DNA from: Verrucomicrobiaceae bacterium
Lineage (GTDB): Bacteria; Verrucomicrobiota; Verrucomicrobiia; Verrucomicrobiales; Verrucomicrobiaceae
Length of the DNA: 64,000 nucleotides
Assembly (NCBI GenBank): GCA_947458455.1
Contig: CANGYJ010000005.1
Span: 310,001-374,000 of the forward strand
Direction of reading: 5' to 3'
Positions 1 through 8,496 of this stretch are shown in pieces (the stretch's first letter is position 1; the number at the start of each line of letters is the position of its first letter). A program made the translations under genes and the position numbers. The notes under the pieces are model-generated. The model was not told where the DNA came from. It did not search any database and was given only the letters and a program-made list of their open reading frames with translations.

Positions 1-231
1 TTCTGTGTAATGCCGGATTTGATACTGACCGTCGTCAATGAACTGCCGCAGGGCCGCGACGAAGGCTGGATCAAGGATCTCGATCACGAGGACGATGTCC
101 AGATCCTTGGTGGCTCGAAAAGCGAGGCCCTGCCGTGTGAACCAGGCATCACAAGCAGCTCCGCCAATGAGCACGAAGGCACCTTCGTAGGCACGAAAGC
201 GCTCTCTAAACACGTCGAGTCCTCTTACCAT
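1..231 (-). CDS. Nucleotidyltransferase-fold protein, putative toxin of a TA-like pair (3' end outside window)
   Basis: Only the first 77 codons are present; the gene runs off the left edge. The ATG at 231-229 lies inside the last codons of the preceding gene (7-nt overlap), so translation is probably coupled. Residues 20-48 read F-V-L-I-G-G-A-A-C-D-A-W and then A-T-K-D-L-D-I-V-L. This is the G-G-x...D-x-D core of the polymerase-beta-like nucleotidyltransferase fold, as found in AbiEii, MNT and DUF6036 proteins. In that fold the GG loop binds the nucleotide and the two aspartates bind metal. With an upstream winged-helix partner, an AbiEi/AbiEii-style (type IV) toxin-antitoxin pair is the best inference. 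The substrate cannot be judged from this fragment. Confidence 0.7.
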   Translation of the reverse strand, partial: MVRGLDVFRERFRAYEGAFVLIGGAACDAWFTRQGLAFRATKDLDIVLVIEILDPAFVAALRQFIDDGQYQIRHYTE

Positions 232-1223
232 GAGACTTGTTCCAATAGGGGGTTGAGTTGCTGATGCACCCTTTCATCCGCTGCATCACGCAGACTGAGG
301 TAAAGGGACAGAGGATCGACATCCTTGCCGTCGCCGAGCAGCAGAGGATTGTAGCTCCAAGCCTGAAGCTGGATGTTTGCCTCGGAAGCGTCTGGGCAGC
401 CGTGGAAGATGCCGCGCTCCAGATTGGCTCGAAAGGTGGCATCCAGCAGGGCAAAGGTGGGCCGGGAATCATCCTGGATCATGCTGCGATGGCTTAGGGC
501 CGTGAGACCCGCCGCAAGAGCGGGATAACCCGGTGCAGGCCACTGGACCCAGTGGGTTTTCCGAACGGGGGAGGTCAGTTTGGGCTCCGCCTTCTGCCAA
601 AGGAGGTGACGATCAGCCGGGAACTTGAGGACAAGCGATCTGCCATGGCGAACGGCGTCACAAAGCCCGGCGGCCTCCAGCTCATCCTTCGCCTTGGTGA
701 TCATCATGGCGGTGTAACCGACACGAGAAGCGATGTCCCGAAGGGGCATGTCGTCCAAGGGCTGCTTCTGGAGATGGAGAAGCAGCACGACTTGGGCGGC
801 TGGTGTGAGCACTCTGGCAGAGGCTTTTTTGGGCGCAGGTGTCCGCTCCCGAAGATCCACCGCAAAGGAAGGCAGATACAACTGGCTGCCAGGAACGATG
901 AAGGGAATCCCCTCCCGCACCAGACGATTGCGCGACCAGGAGGGCACAGATGGCATCACCATGACGACCTGCCGGTCTCCTGCGACGCTTGCCAACCGAC
1001 TGATGTGCTGCGCGTATTCTTGGGCGGAGCCGAGTTCCCAGTCCGGGGAGGCTAAGGCCAAAATCCATGGCCGCCCGAACAGATGAGTCTCGACGAGCTG
1101 GTATCTCTCCCGGAGGTAGAGAGGCAGGATGGCGGTCTGGCCGTCTGGAAGATGCCGCAGAACAGGGCGCTCTCCGGTGATGTCACCGAGGTAGTCCTGA
1201 AGTCGCTGTTCCAAGGGAGGCAT
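225..1223 (-). CDS. Winged-helix (MarR/AbiEi-like) protein, putative antitoxin and autoregulator
   Basis: A 332-aa protein. Residues about 140-205 contain a predicted winged helix: L-T-P-A-A-Q-V-V-L-L-L-H-L..., then D-I-A-S-R-V-G-Y-T as the recognition region. The C-terminal half has L-A-A-G-L-T-A-L-S-H-R-S-M-I, which resembles the conserved segment of AbiEi-type antitoxins. The stop codon overlaps the start of the nucleotidyltransferase gene, the arrangement of a bicistronic toxin-antitoxin operon. The start at 1223 is supported by an array of AATAAACT repeats directly upstream, which suggests autorepression as known for AbiEi. It lies downstream of the BREX-like genes. It could instead be only a regulator of a BREX-associated nucleotidyltransferase. 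Confidence 0.7.
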   Translation of the reverse strand: MPPLEQRLQDYLGDITGERPVLRHLPDGQTAILPLYLRERYQLVETHLFGRPWILALASPDWELGSAQEYAQHISRLASVAGDRQVVMVMPSVPSWSRNRLVREGIPFIVPGSQLYLPSFAVDLRERTPAPKKASARVLTPAAQVVLLLHLQKQPLDDMPLRDIASRVGYTAMMITKAKDELEAAGLCDAVRHGRSLVLKFPADRHLLWQKAEPKLTSPVRKTHWVQWPAPGYPALAAGLTALSHRSMIQDDSRPTFALLDATFRANLERGIFHGCPDASEANIQLQAWSYNPLLLGDGKDVDPLSLYLSLRDAADERVHQQLNPLLEQVSW

Positions 1224-1228
1224 GATGA

Positions 1229-1283
1229 CAATAAACTGGGTTTACTCAATAAACTCGTCAAGTTTATTGTGCTTTAATAAACT
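1229..1283 (-). promoter_or_regulatory. Operator array: four copies of AATAAACT, two forming a palindrome
   Basis: On the + strand CAATAAACT occurs at 1229-1237 and 1247-1255, TAATAAACT at 1275-1283, and the inverse complement AGTTTATTG at 1261-1269. The second copy and the inverse copy form a perfect 9-bp inverted repeat around CGTCA. The array begins five bases upstream of the start codon of the winged-helix gene. A repeat array of this kind fits the operator at which AbiEi-type antitoxins repress their own operon; the protein-DNA assignment is inferred. Confidence 0.6.
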
Positions 1284-1337
1284 ATAATCAGCTTCAGGTG
1301 ACCTGCTGCCTTCTCAGCCAAAATCACCGAGAGAGGA

Positions 1338-3176
1338 TCAATCAAGCAGTGCAAGGGCCGACGGCGACACGACATAAGCCTGGTTCGGGTGCGTGGGGTT
1401 TTCTGGATGAGTCTGGACCAACAGCCCAGACTCCAGGAGGGGACGGAGCTGGTGATTTCTGAAGTGCGTGCGATGGGTCACCCCAATCTTCGCCATGATT
1501 GCCTCCTGACGCTGAGGGACATCGCAGAACCGGAGGATCTGTTCTTGAGCCGGTGTCAGGACACGCAGAACACGACGCGGGGCAGGTGTTCCAGCTTGGT
1601 CACCGCCTCCAGTGACTAAGCTAGCACTTGGCGATCCAGCTTGGTCACTGCCACCAGTGACCAAGCCCTCTGGCGACCCTGCATTGTCATCCACCGGTTC
1701 GCCAAAGAGGACCTTTCTGAGGTGCCCTTTCAAGGCCCAGCCATTATTCGTTCCGCCCACCGGGTCAATAAGCTCCTGCACCTGGAGACGAGAGAGGACC
1801 TTACGAACCTCGGGGTCTGCTTTCGCGAGGCAAGCCTTCGCATCTTTGAAGTCAACGAAGTCCTTCTGGCAAACCATCGCAAAGAGTCTTGCCTCATCCT
1901 CAGACAGCTTCACCCCAAGTTGGGCCTGGAAGAGGCGCTGCTCCTGAGTGATCAAGCTGGCTCGATTCAGCGTCAGTCGAAAGCACTTCGCCGAACGGTC
2001 GTTGTCGAGCACAGGAGGCACATGGCCGAGGTTCCGCCACTCCCGCAAGATGGCGCGGATGCCGCTTCCGGCCTGATCGCTAAGACCAATGTGGCGGAAT
2101 GCCGTGAGGATGGTTGGATTGCGGACTTCCTTGCTGCCTGCTTCAAGAAGCTCAGGCGTTGTTAAGAATGCATCTCCCGGATTGAACAATTGCATTTCAT
2201 CCAGAAACACCTTGATCGTCGGCATGCGGTGCGAGTCGCCAAAATCCTGATGCACGAGCAGATTCACCACCGCCTCTCGAAAGGTCACATAATCAGGAGG
2301 ATCGTCGCTACGGCGCAGGGTGGCGCTGTCCAATCCGAAGCGCACGGCTGCCAACTGGGTGTATTTTTCAGCGAGCATTTGCCATGCTGAGATCAAATTT
2401 CCCTCCAAAACCATCCGGTCATCCCAGCGCACCTCGGACTCCTCGCTGCCCACCCTTTGAGCGATGCGTTGATAATCCACCACGGCACGATTGAGAGTTT
2501 GGCGGACAAGTCTTTCACAGCCAAAAAGGAGCACACCAGCCCTCGTTGGAACCAGGGTGTCTTCGTGCTCGCGAACATAGCCAAACTCGTGGAGGAATTC
2601 GACATCGCTCAGGTCAGCATGTTTGCCACCATTGCGATCCTGATAGACGCGACGATACCACGCTAGCGAAGCCGCTTCGAAGCAGTCTTCAGCACTGATT
2701 CCAATCAAAGGCTCCGCATCAAATGGGGTGTCAGCTGCATCACGCAAAAAGCGCTCGATCTCGATCTTTGTGCATTTTTCATCACCACCGCCACGCCGGA
2801 TAAAGGACTGCCGAATGTCATTGCTGAGATAGACGGGCTTCTCCCGGCGTGACATCTCAGGGACGTAGAAAACCAGCACACGCCCATCAGCGTCATCAAG
2901 AATGGACTCATTGACGCAAACGATTCGATTCAGAAGCTGTCCCCCTCTTAGGACGCTGAGAAAGTCATTTTGGACTTTATCCACATCAGCAACTCCGACG
3001 ATTTGAAATTGCTTCCCACTCTGCTCAATCCCGAAGACCAAATGACCACCTCCCGTATTCGCGAAGGCAGACACGGTTTTGTATGCATCTCTGGGAACGT
3101 CCGAGCGAGCAGCTTTGAACTCGACATCACTCCACTCGTAACGATCTAGGCGTTGCTTGAGTTCGTCCAGGGTCAT
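1338..3176 (-). CDS. AlbA-domain ATP-binding protein (Schlafen AlbA_2 plus GHKL-type ATPase)
   Basis: About 612 aa. Residues 15-50 (W-S-D-V-E-F-K...A-F-A-N-T-G-G-G-H-L-V-F-G-I) are the AlbA_2 signature. Residues 300-312 (R-E-A-V-V-N-L-L-V-H-Q-D-F) and 366-376 (S-D-Q-A-G-S-G-I-R-A-I) are the N-box and glycine box of the HATPase_c_4 domain. A Gly/Pro linker near residues 515-545 carries a duplicated L-V-T-G-G-x-D-Q-A-G motif, followed by a C-terminal winged-helix-like region. I chose the ATG at 3176 because the family normally begins just before the L-x-x-R-L-x...E-W segment; it lies four bases after the stop of the BrxC-like gene. Members often serve as regulators or accessory proteins in defence loci. 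The function here is unknown. Confidence 0.8.
   Translation of the reverse strand: MTLDELKQRLDRYEWSDVEFKAARSDVPRDAYKTVSAFANTGGGHLVFGIEQSGKQFQIVGVADVDKVQNDFLSVLRGGQLLNRIVCVNESILDDADGRVLVFYVPEMSRREKPVYLSNDIRQSFIRRGGGDEKCTKIEIERFLRDAADTPFDAEPLIGISAEDCFEAASLAWYRRVYQDRNGGKHADLSDVEFLHEFGYVREHEDTLVPTRAGVLLFGCERLVRQTLNRAVVDYQRIAQRVGSEESEVRWDDRMVLEGNLISAWQMLAEKYTQLAAVRFGLDSATLRRSDDPPDYVTFREAVVNLLVHQDFGDSHRMPTIKVFLDEMQLFNPGDAFLTTPELLEAGSKEVRNPTILTAFRHIGLSDQAGSGIRAILREWRNLGHVPPVLDNDRSAKCFRLTLNRASLITQEQRLFQAQLGVKLSEDEARLFAMVCQKDFVDFKDAKACLAKADPEVRKVLSRLQVQELIDPVGGTNNGWALKGHLRKVLFGEPVDDNAGSPEGLVTGGSDQAGSPSASLVTGGGDQAGTPAPRRVLRVLTPAQEQILRFCDVPQRQEAIMAKIGVTHRTHFRNHQLRPLLESGLLVQTHPENPTHPNQAYVVSPSALALLD
1594..1666. 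repeat. Two tandem 28-bp palindromes inside the AlbA-ATPase gene
   Basis: GCTTGGTCAC (1594-1603) faces GTGACTAAGC (1612-1621), and GCTTGGTCAC (1639-1648) faces GTGACCAAGC (1657-1666). Each has an 8-nt loop, and the two units are 45 nt apart. They encode the duplicated L-V-T-G-G-x-D-Q-A-G linker. The second palindrome is perfect; the first has one mismatch. Confidence 0.8.
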
Positions 3177-3180
3177 GGGA

Positions 3181-6100
3181 TCACGAGGCTGGTGTGTGAT
3201 CCTCCAGAACAAGCCTGACCTTGCTGCGGTCCTGCCCCTTCACCAAGTCATCCGCAAAGGCCGTGAATCGCTCCTTCACTTCCTCCACCGTGGCTGGCGC
3301 TCCACCTGGGAAGATGGAGGCAAACAGCTTGGCTGGGGCCACGGACACTCGCGTCAATCCACTGAGCGCTTGTTGCAGGGCTGTCACAAGCTTGGGCGGG
3401 AGCGGATCGGGCAAAGACTTCTCGGCGCGGAAGCCATCCACGAGTTTGCGTTCTGCTGGCTTCAACAGATCGAGGTGCTCCTGAGTGACGGGATCATCCA
3501 GATCATTGAGGAGAGCCTTGGTCCAAATGTCGTGCGTGCTTTCCAATTTGGATTTGAGATTCTTGAGGCGCTGGTCTGCGGAGACGCCGCCGGATTTTTC
3601 CATGGCAGGGAAGAATTCGCCTGCCGTGGGATTGGTCTGCAAATCGGCAGCAGAAAGAGCTTCACCGGTTTTGAGGCGGCCAAACTCATCCTGAATCTCC
3701 GTCAACTGGCTGCGATTGATGCTGGGAATACCGGCGAGCTGCTGAAGCTGTTGAAGCCGGAAGTCACTCAACAAGCCAGCCTTCTGCTTGTCCTGCTGAT
3801 GGTCGAGTCGCGCATGACGATACAGCTCCAGGTAAGCAGTGATGTATTCACTCTTGAGTTCCTGGAGGCTTTGAACCGCCTTTTTGCGGAAGGCGTCTGA
3901 CTTGCGGTTGGCGGTCTTTACCACATCGTCACGCAGCTTCTTTTTGGCATCCTGACACTTGAGACGCCAGGCGTTTTCCTCTGGCAGGATGGACTCAGCG
4001 GTCGTGAGGTAGGAGGTGAGTTCAGCGAGTGTGTCGGCGAAGGTCTTCAGCTCGGCCACTTCACGCACACTCTGGAAAACAGGAGCAAGGGCTTCCACTT
4101 CCTCCTTGGAATAGCGGAAGTTTTTGAGCTGGCCTGGGGTCTTGTAGGCTTGCAGGCTTTCCAGAAACTCCTTGGTCTTGTCGATGTCGGAAGTGAGCTT
4201 CGTCACTTCATCATCGGCTAGCAGTCGGTGGCCCCAGAACGGAATGCCATGACCGAACTCTTGCTTTGAGACCACAAGCTTCTCCACCCGCTTGATCACC
4301 TCGGCATTCAGTTGAATGACGGGATCAGGATCATTTTGCGTGACCTGAACAGCCAGTCCTGTTGGCAGTCCGAGCAGATCGAACAGCGCTTTGATAGCAG
4401 GGATGTTCCAATCCTTCGGCTTCTTGATGTGCTTGAACTCAATGAGGTCATCCAGCGCTCTCGCAGCCATTTCCTTCAAGTCGGTGGCAGCATACTCTTT
4501 GCCTGGGAGAGAGAGCACCACATCCCCGGAGTGAATCAGGGCACCGATGACGACCACCAAAAGTTCTGGTTCCAGGCGGAACTTGCCGGGGGCAATGAAG
4601 AAGGGGATGCCATAGACATCCTGCACCAACTCAGAACGATTCAATACCTGTCCATGGCCCTTCTGATTGAGCAGATCCAAAATGTGTTTGGCGTAAGGAC
4701 TGCCGTAGGGGTCGATCTTCTCCCCGCTCATCAAGCCCAACGCATCCAACACAGCAGCCCCTGTCTGAGTGACATGGCCAGACAGTCCGCGCAGAGCATC
4801 CTGGATTGCTGCGATGGCATTGCCGTCACGTCCAAAGGTGATCAAACGAGAGAACGTGGGGTAATCACCACAGACTGAAGCAAAGTGACCACTGAGCTGA
4901 CGTGATGCTGCCGCAAAGATCTGCTCGCTGGGCGTGAGGCTGGCCGCATTGGAACCTGCAAGCGCCTGACTCAGCGTCTTCTTTTTGCCTTCGTGGGTGA
5001 CATGGATGGCGGTGAGGAACTTCTCACGCAGCCACTTGGTCAAAGCTCGGAAGTGAACTTGGGCTTTGTCGCTGTAGGACTGCTTTTTCTGGCCCGTTGA
5101 GGTGCTAGCAAGATCAAGTGCCGCAGCATAAAGCCGGAGAGGTTCCTTGAATCCATCGTCGTGCTCTTCGAGCTTCAAAAACACCTCATCGGATTTCTTT
5201 TCATCCGTGTAGCGAGGTGCCGCGAAGGGCTGAATGAAGTAGAGGTAGAAATCACGGGGCGGTTGCGCCGTGGAGCGCTCGCTGGGCACACCGAAGAACA
5301 GCCATCCGAGCTTAGTGACCTTCCTCTCTGTCCATTGAATGGCACGCTCCCAGATGCGGAATCCAGTGAAGCTAGTGGGATCGGTGCAGTTCAAGATCTC
5401 AGTCAGTGCCTGATAATACGCACGGTCGAGAGAGTCATCAGAGAGGCTTTCCGCCTTCTTCTCGATCAAAGCGTCGTAGTCGTCCGTCTTTTTGAGGTCC
5501 AGATAGACCTGTCGGTTGTCAGAGTTCTGCGAAACGAACTGACCACTGACTGTGGTGCGGATTTCCTTCAGAGTCACTTCTACCAAACTCAGCAAATCAT
5601 CAGCTGGAGCATTGCCAAGCTGCGCAGCCATCGGATGAAACAGACACAATTTGTCGCGCAGTTCCTCCGGCGTGAGTCCGATAGGCAGGTGAATGTCATT
5701 CGTGGTCAGCCGATGAACCGAGAGACCTTCGACGATGCGCAACGCCATCGCCTTGTATTGCTTCTTGGGGAAGGCGCTTTTGACCTTGTCCTCGAGGACA
5801 GTCGTGCATTCCATGGTGGCCTTAACCTCGGGTATGGCGCGGAAAGCAGGCTCGTCCATCAGGTGGGACCAAAAGCCATCCGCACAAAGAATGCCCGGCT
5901 CATCCTCGGGCACATCTTTGGATGCTAGGCTTTTGATAGTCCGTGAAAGCACCTGCAGGACACCACGCTTTTCCACGATTGGCACCTTCTGGAAGGTGTC
6001 GATGTAGTCAGGGTGAACCGGAAACAGGTTCACGAGATCATCCATCTTCTCATTCCAGTCGCCGTAGAATTTCGAGAACTTTTCCAGATACCCGCGAATC

Positions 6101-6906
6101 TGTTTTCTCTGGGCGTCTGTTTTGCGTAGCAGGCGGTTGGACACCACGAACTTCACATCAGAAGTGGCGATATGGACCTGCTGGAAGCGGTCCTTCACCC
6201 GGCCAAGGCTATCGGCAGCAAAGGCGAACCGCCCAGAGTCAAAAATGGCCTCCTGAACACCAGCGATGAAACGGAACTTCAGCCCCTTGCAGACCTCGCC
6301 GACTTCACGAAGAAAACCCAAGTCGAGAACAAGCGCTTGGTCCCTGCGGCTACGAAGATAATCCAGCAGTTCATCGACGACCATCAGCAGACCATGCTTG
6401 GGGAACTTCTCATGGAACTTGCCCATCATGTCTTCAAACGAGGTTTTGTTCTCGGAGACCTCATGCGCGGCGGGGAAAGCAAAATCGACGCCAAGGTCCG
6501 CCAGATGACGTGTCAGCGTTCCCGTGAGGATTTCACGCAATCCCATGGTAGTGGAGCCAATTTCGGTGCGGATGACTTTGAATTTTCCGCTGATGGGCTT
6601 GACCGCATCCCTGACGGTGGCGTTTTCAAGATTCTCTGAAGCATCCTTGTCCTCTGCAAGCGCGGAGATGACCGACATCAGATGGCTCTTCCCTGAGCCA
6701 TAATTGCCAACCACCAAAACGCCCCTGCTATCTGCATTGCCTTCGAGCAGGAGGTTGGGAAACAGAACATCCCGAAGGCGCTCTGCCATGTCTTTTGAGA
6801 TCACATAGTTGCGGACCAGCCCACGCGCTTTGTCCTGCTGGTCGCTCTCACGGAGCTGAACAACGGTTTCGATAGGATCAAACTGGACAAGGTCGGCGTA
6901 ACGCAT
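3181..6906 (-). CDS. brxC: BrxC/PglY-like P-loop ATPase of a BREX-type phage-defence system (DUF6079-like)
   Basis: About 1241 aa, the usual size of BrxC/PglY proteins. Walker A is G-N-Y-G-S-G-K-S at residues 67-74 (K73), followed by H-L-M, and Walker B is L-L-M-V-V-D-E at 173-179. The rest is long and mostly helical, with several coiled-coil-like Lys/Glu-rich stretches in the C-terminal third. BrxC proteins are essential ATPases of BREX systems, which block phage replication and methylate host DNA. The gene directly follows brxF (8-nt gap) and precedes the AlbA ATPase (4-nt gap), so one transcript is likely. I chose the ATG at 6906 because the MRYADLVQFDP start matches a compact N-terminus and an earlier start would overlap brxF. 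The family assignment rests on motifs, length and partner, not on a database match. Confidence 0.75.
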   Translation of the reverse strand: MRYADLVQFDPIETVVQLRESDQQDKARGLVRNYVISKDMAERLRDVLFPNLLLEGNADSRGVLVVGNYGSGKSHLMSVISALAEDKDASENLENATVRDAVKPISGKFKVIRTEIGSTTMGLREILTGTLTRHLADLGVDFAFPAAHEVSENKTSFEDMMGKFHEKFPKHGLLMVVDELLDYLRSRRDQALVLDLGFLREVGEVCKGLKFRFIAGVQEAIFDSGRFAFAADSLGRVKDRFQQVHIATSDVKFVVSNRLLRKTDAQRKQIRGYLEKFSKFYGDWNEKMDDLVNLFPVHPDYIDTFQKVPIVEKRGVLQVLSRTIKSLASKDVPEDEPGILCADGFWSHLMDEPAFRAIPEVKATMECTTVLEDKVKSAFPKKQYKAMALRIVEGLSVHRLTTNDIHLPIGLTPEELRDKLCLFHPMAAQLGNAPADDLLSLVEVTLKEIRTTVSGQFVSQNSDNRQVYLDLKKTDDYDALIEKKAESLSDDSLDRAYYQALTEILNCTDPTSFTGFRIWERAIQWTERKVTKLGWLFFGVPSERSTAQPPRDFYLYFIQPFAAPRYTDEKKSDEVFLKLEEHDDGFKEPLRLYAAALDLASTSTGQKKQSYSDKAQVHFRALTKWLREKFLTAIHVTHEGKKKTLSQALAGSNAASLTPSEQIFAAASRQLSGHFASVCGDYPTFSRLITFGRDGNAIAAIQDALRGLSGHVTQTGAAVLDALGLMSGEKIDPYGSPYAKHILDLLNQKGHGQVLNRSELVQDVYGIPFFIAPGKFRLEPELLVVVIGALIHSGDVVLSLPGKEYAATDLKEMAARALDDLIEFKHIKKPKDWNIPAIKALFDLLGLPTGLAVQVTQNDPDPVIQLNAEVIKRVEKLVVSKQEFGHGIPFWGHRLLADDEVTKLTSDIDKTKEFLESLQAYKTPGQLKNFRYSKEEVEALAPVFQSVREVAELKTFADTLAELTSYLTTAESILPEENAWRLKCQDAKKKLRDDVVKTANRKSDAFRKKAVQSLQELKSEYITAYLELYRHARLDHQQDKQKAGLLSDFRLQQLQQLAGIPSINRSQLTEIQDEFGRLKTGEALSAADLQTNPTAGEFFPAMEKSGGVSADQRLKNLKSKLESTHDIWTKALLNDLDDPVTQEHLDLLKPAERKLVDGFRAEKSLPDPLPPKLVTALQQALSGLTRVSVAPAKLFASIFPGGAPATVEEVKERFTAFADDLVKGQDRSKVRLVLEDHTPAS

Positions 6907-6914
6907 GGTAAGAA

Positions 6915-7451
6915 TTAGGAAAGGGAGAGAATATGGACAGGACACTCCAGTTCTGACAGAGGAATGCGAAAATAAGAAGGATGATCGGCAGGGCCGAAGG
7001 TCAGACAGCTAGTGTCTGCTGTGCCTGGCCATGAGGCGACCAAAACAAATCGCCGGGAGGCATTTCTGACCAGATCAACCGCCTTCAGCATCAGCGCCTC
7101 ATCAAATAGGATTTCCAGATGGTCCAGGCAGAGCACATCACTCTTGCTGGTATGCAACATGTCATAAAATGCCTCCTCAGCGGAAGCTGATCTGAGCGGG
7201 GCCGGTTGATCCAAAATGCTGGATGAAAGCGCTCTACCGATGCTAAGCACGGGGCATCTGACTTTTTGCGCGCACTGCCTTATGAAATCGGATCTGATTG
7301 CAGATGAGCCCCCAGCGATCCAAACAAGCCTGTAGTGGGCAAGGCGCACTTGATCGACCAACGCCTGGATGGTCGCATATTCAGAATCTAAAAAGCTGGG
7401 ACTCACAAAAATAAATGTTCCGAAACAGGTGGTGCTTCTGGCTGGCTGCAT
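6915..7451 (-). CDS. brxF: BrxF-like BREX type 3 protein with a degenerate P-loop
   Basis: About 178 aa. The C-terminal half carries V-L-C-L-D-H-L-E-I-L-F (106-116), then S-R-R-F-V-L-V-A-S-W-P-G (132-143) and A-D-H-P-S-Y-F-R-I-P (155-164). This order matches the BrxF family, where the first element is the Walker B-like LD-x-E-LLF. The Walker A position (I-A-G-G-S-S-A-I-R-S, 45-54) lacks the canonical G-K-S/T, so nucleotide binding is doubtful. brxF immediately upstream of brxC is the hallmark of BREX type 3. Start at 7451 is preceded by GGTGG; an alternative ATG lies at 7514. Confidence 0.7.
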   Translation of the reverse strand: MQPARSTTCFGTFIFVSPSFLDSEYATIQALVDQVRLAHYRLVWIAGGSSAIRSDFIRQCAQKVRCPVLSIGRALSSSILDQPAPLRSASAEEAFYDMLHTSKSDVLCLDHLEILFDEALMLKAVDLVRNASRRFVLVASWPGTADTSCLTFGPADHPSYFRIPLSELECPVHILSLS

Positions 7452-7524
7452 GGTCCACCACAAATGTTTATTAACCCTTATGACTAGCAAGGCCAAGTCA
7501 AGATGCCATCCCATCCCACATCAA

Positions 7525-8496
7525 TCAATTCCGCCCCGGAATCTGACGACCACTCCCACCTGCCTCCCATGCCGGAATCCACGCATTCAGATCGAACCCG
7601 GCGGTCTGGTTGTGGCGGGCTAATTCCTTGAGCCAGCGGCCTGACCGCTTCTCGATGGTGTCGCGGTCCTTTTGGAAATAGACGTTTTCGGGTGGGCGGG
7701 CGGCGATGTCGGTGAGGGTGTTGAAAACGGCATAAGCGTTGGTGCCGAGTTCTTTTTGGTAGCCTGTGAGACGTGTGGAGAGGTCCAGTGACAGTGCCTG
7801 CAAGCCCTCAGCTCGCGCTTTCTTGTCGTCGGGCTTGGACTCGGGGAGGTGTAGCACAGTGTTCAATGCCATGATGGACTGGTCGGTGTCCATGCTGATG
7901 CTGCGGACGCTGGTGAGGAACTTGGAAAACTCGTCCCACATCTGCGGCAGGCTGCGGGAGGTGATCTCGATCTTCAACTGCGCCAGGGCCTCTTTGCTGT
8001 GGGAGGCTTTGATGGTGGCGACTTCTTCCTCGAAGATGACGCCGTTGGAGCAGTGCTTGCGCATGAACCCGATGTCGAAGCGGAGGGCGCGGGCACCATT
8101 GAAGCTGTTGGTTACCCGGAGGAAGGGCGTGAAGGGATCGTCTTTTTTGATCTCGCTGTCCCAGTAGTTCAGCACATGCGTTTTATGCATGAGGTCGATG
8201 AAGGCGTAGCTGAGGGTGCGTGGTGCTGAGGCACGTTTGGCTTCCCATTCGACCGATGAGAGTCCAGGGAAGGCTTTCTCGCAGACATCACGAGCCAGAT
8301 TCACCGCTTCCTGATTGGTGACGACACGGTAATCACGACTGACGACACCGAGCACGAGGCCGGTGAGCTTGTTCACCAGGGCTTTCTTGCCGGGAATGCT
8401 GATGCGGCGGGTGCTGCCGTTGGAACCAACGACGGCTTCGATGGGAACCTGATCCACATCAAAAAGGAGGTTTTGGACGGAGGTTTCGCGTTTCAT
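7525..8496 (-). CDS. DUF932 family protein
   Basis: About 323 aa with the DUF932 pattern: V-S-R-D-Y-R-V-V-T-N-Q-E-A near the N-terminus and, later, F-T-P-F-L-R-V-T-N-S-F-N-G-A-R-A-L-R-F-D-I-G-F and C-S-N-G-V-I-F. DUF932 proteins are typical of phages, plasmids and integrative elements; their biochemical role is not established. Its ATG overlaps the stop of the 112-aa gene by four bases (ATGA), so it is translationally coupled in the operon that begins with the vWA gene. The brxF start lies 73 nt downstream on the same strand, so read-through into the BREX block is possible. A second, divergent DUF932 protein is encoded at 16.05 kb. Confidence 0.8.
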   Translation of the reverse strand: MKRETSVQNLLFDVDQVPIEAVVGSNGSTRRISIPGKKALVNKLTGLVLGVVSRDYRVVTNQEAVNLARDVCEKAFPGLSSVEWEAKRASAPRTLSYAFIDLMHKTHVLNYWDSEIKKDDPFTPFLRVTNSFNGARALRFDIGFMRKHCSNGVIFEEEVATIKASHSKEALAQLKIEITSRSLPQMWDEFSKFLTSVRSISMDTDQSIMALNTVLHLPESKPDDKKARAEGLQALSLDLSTRLTGYQKELGTNAYAVFNTLTDIAARPPENVYFQKDRDTIEKRSGRWLKELARHNQTAGFDLNAWIPAWEAGGSGRQIPGRN

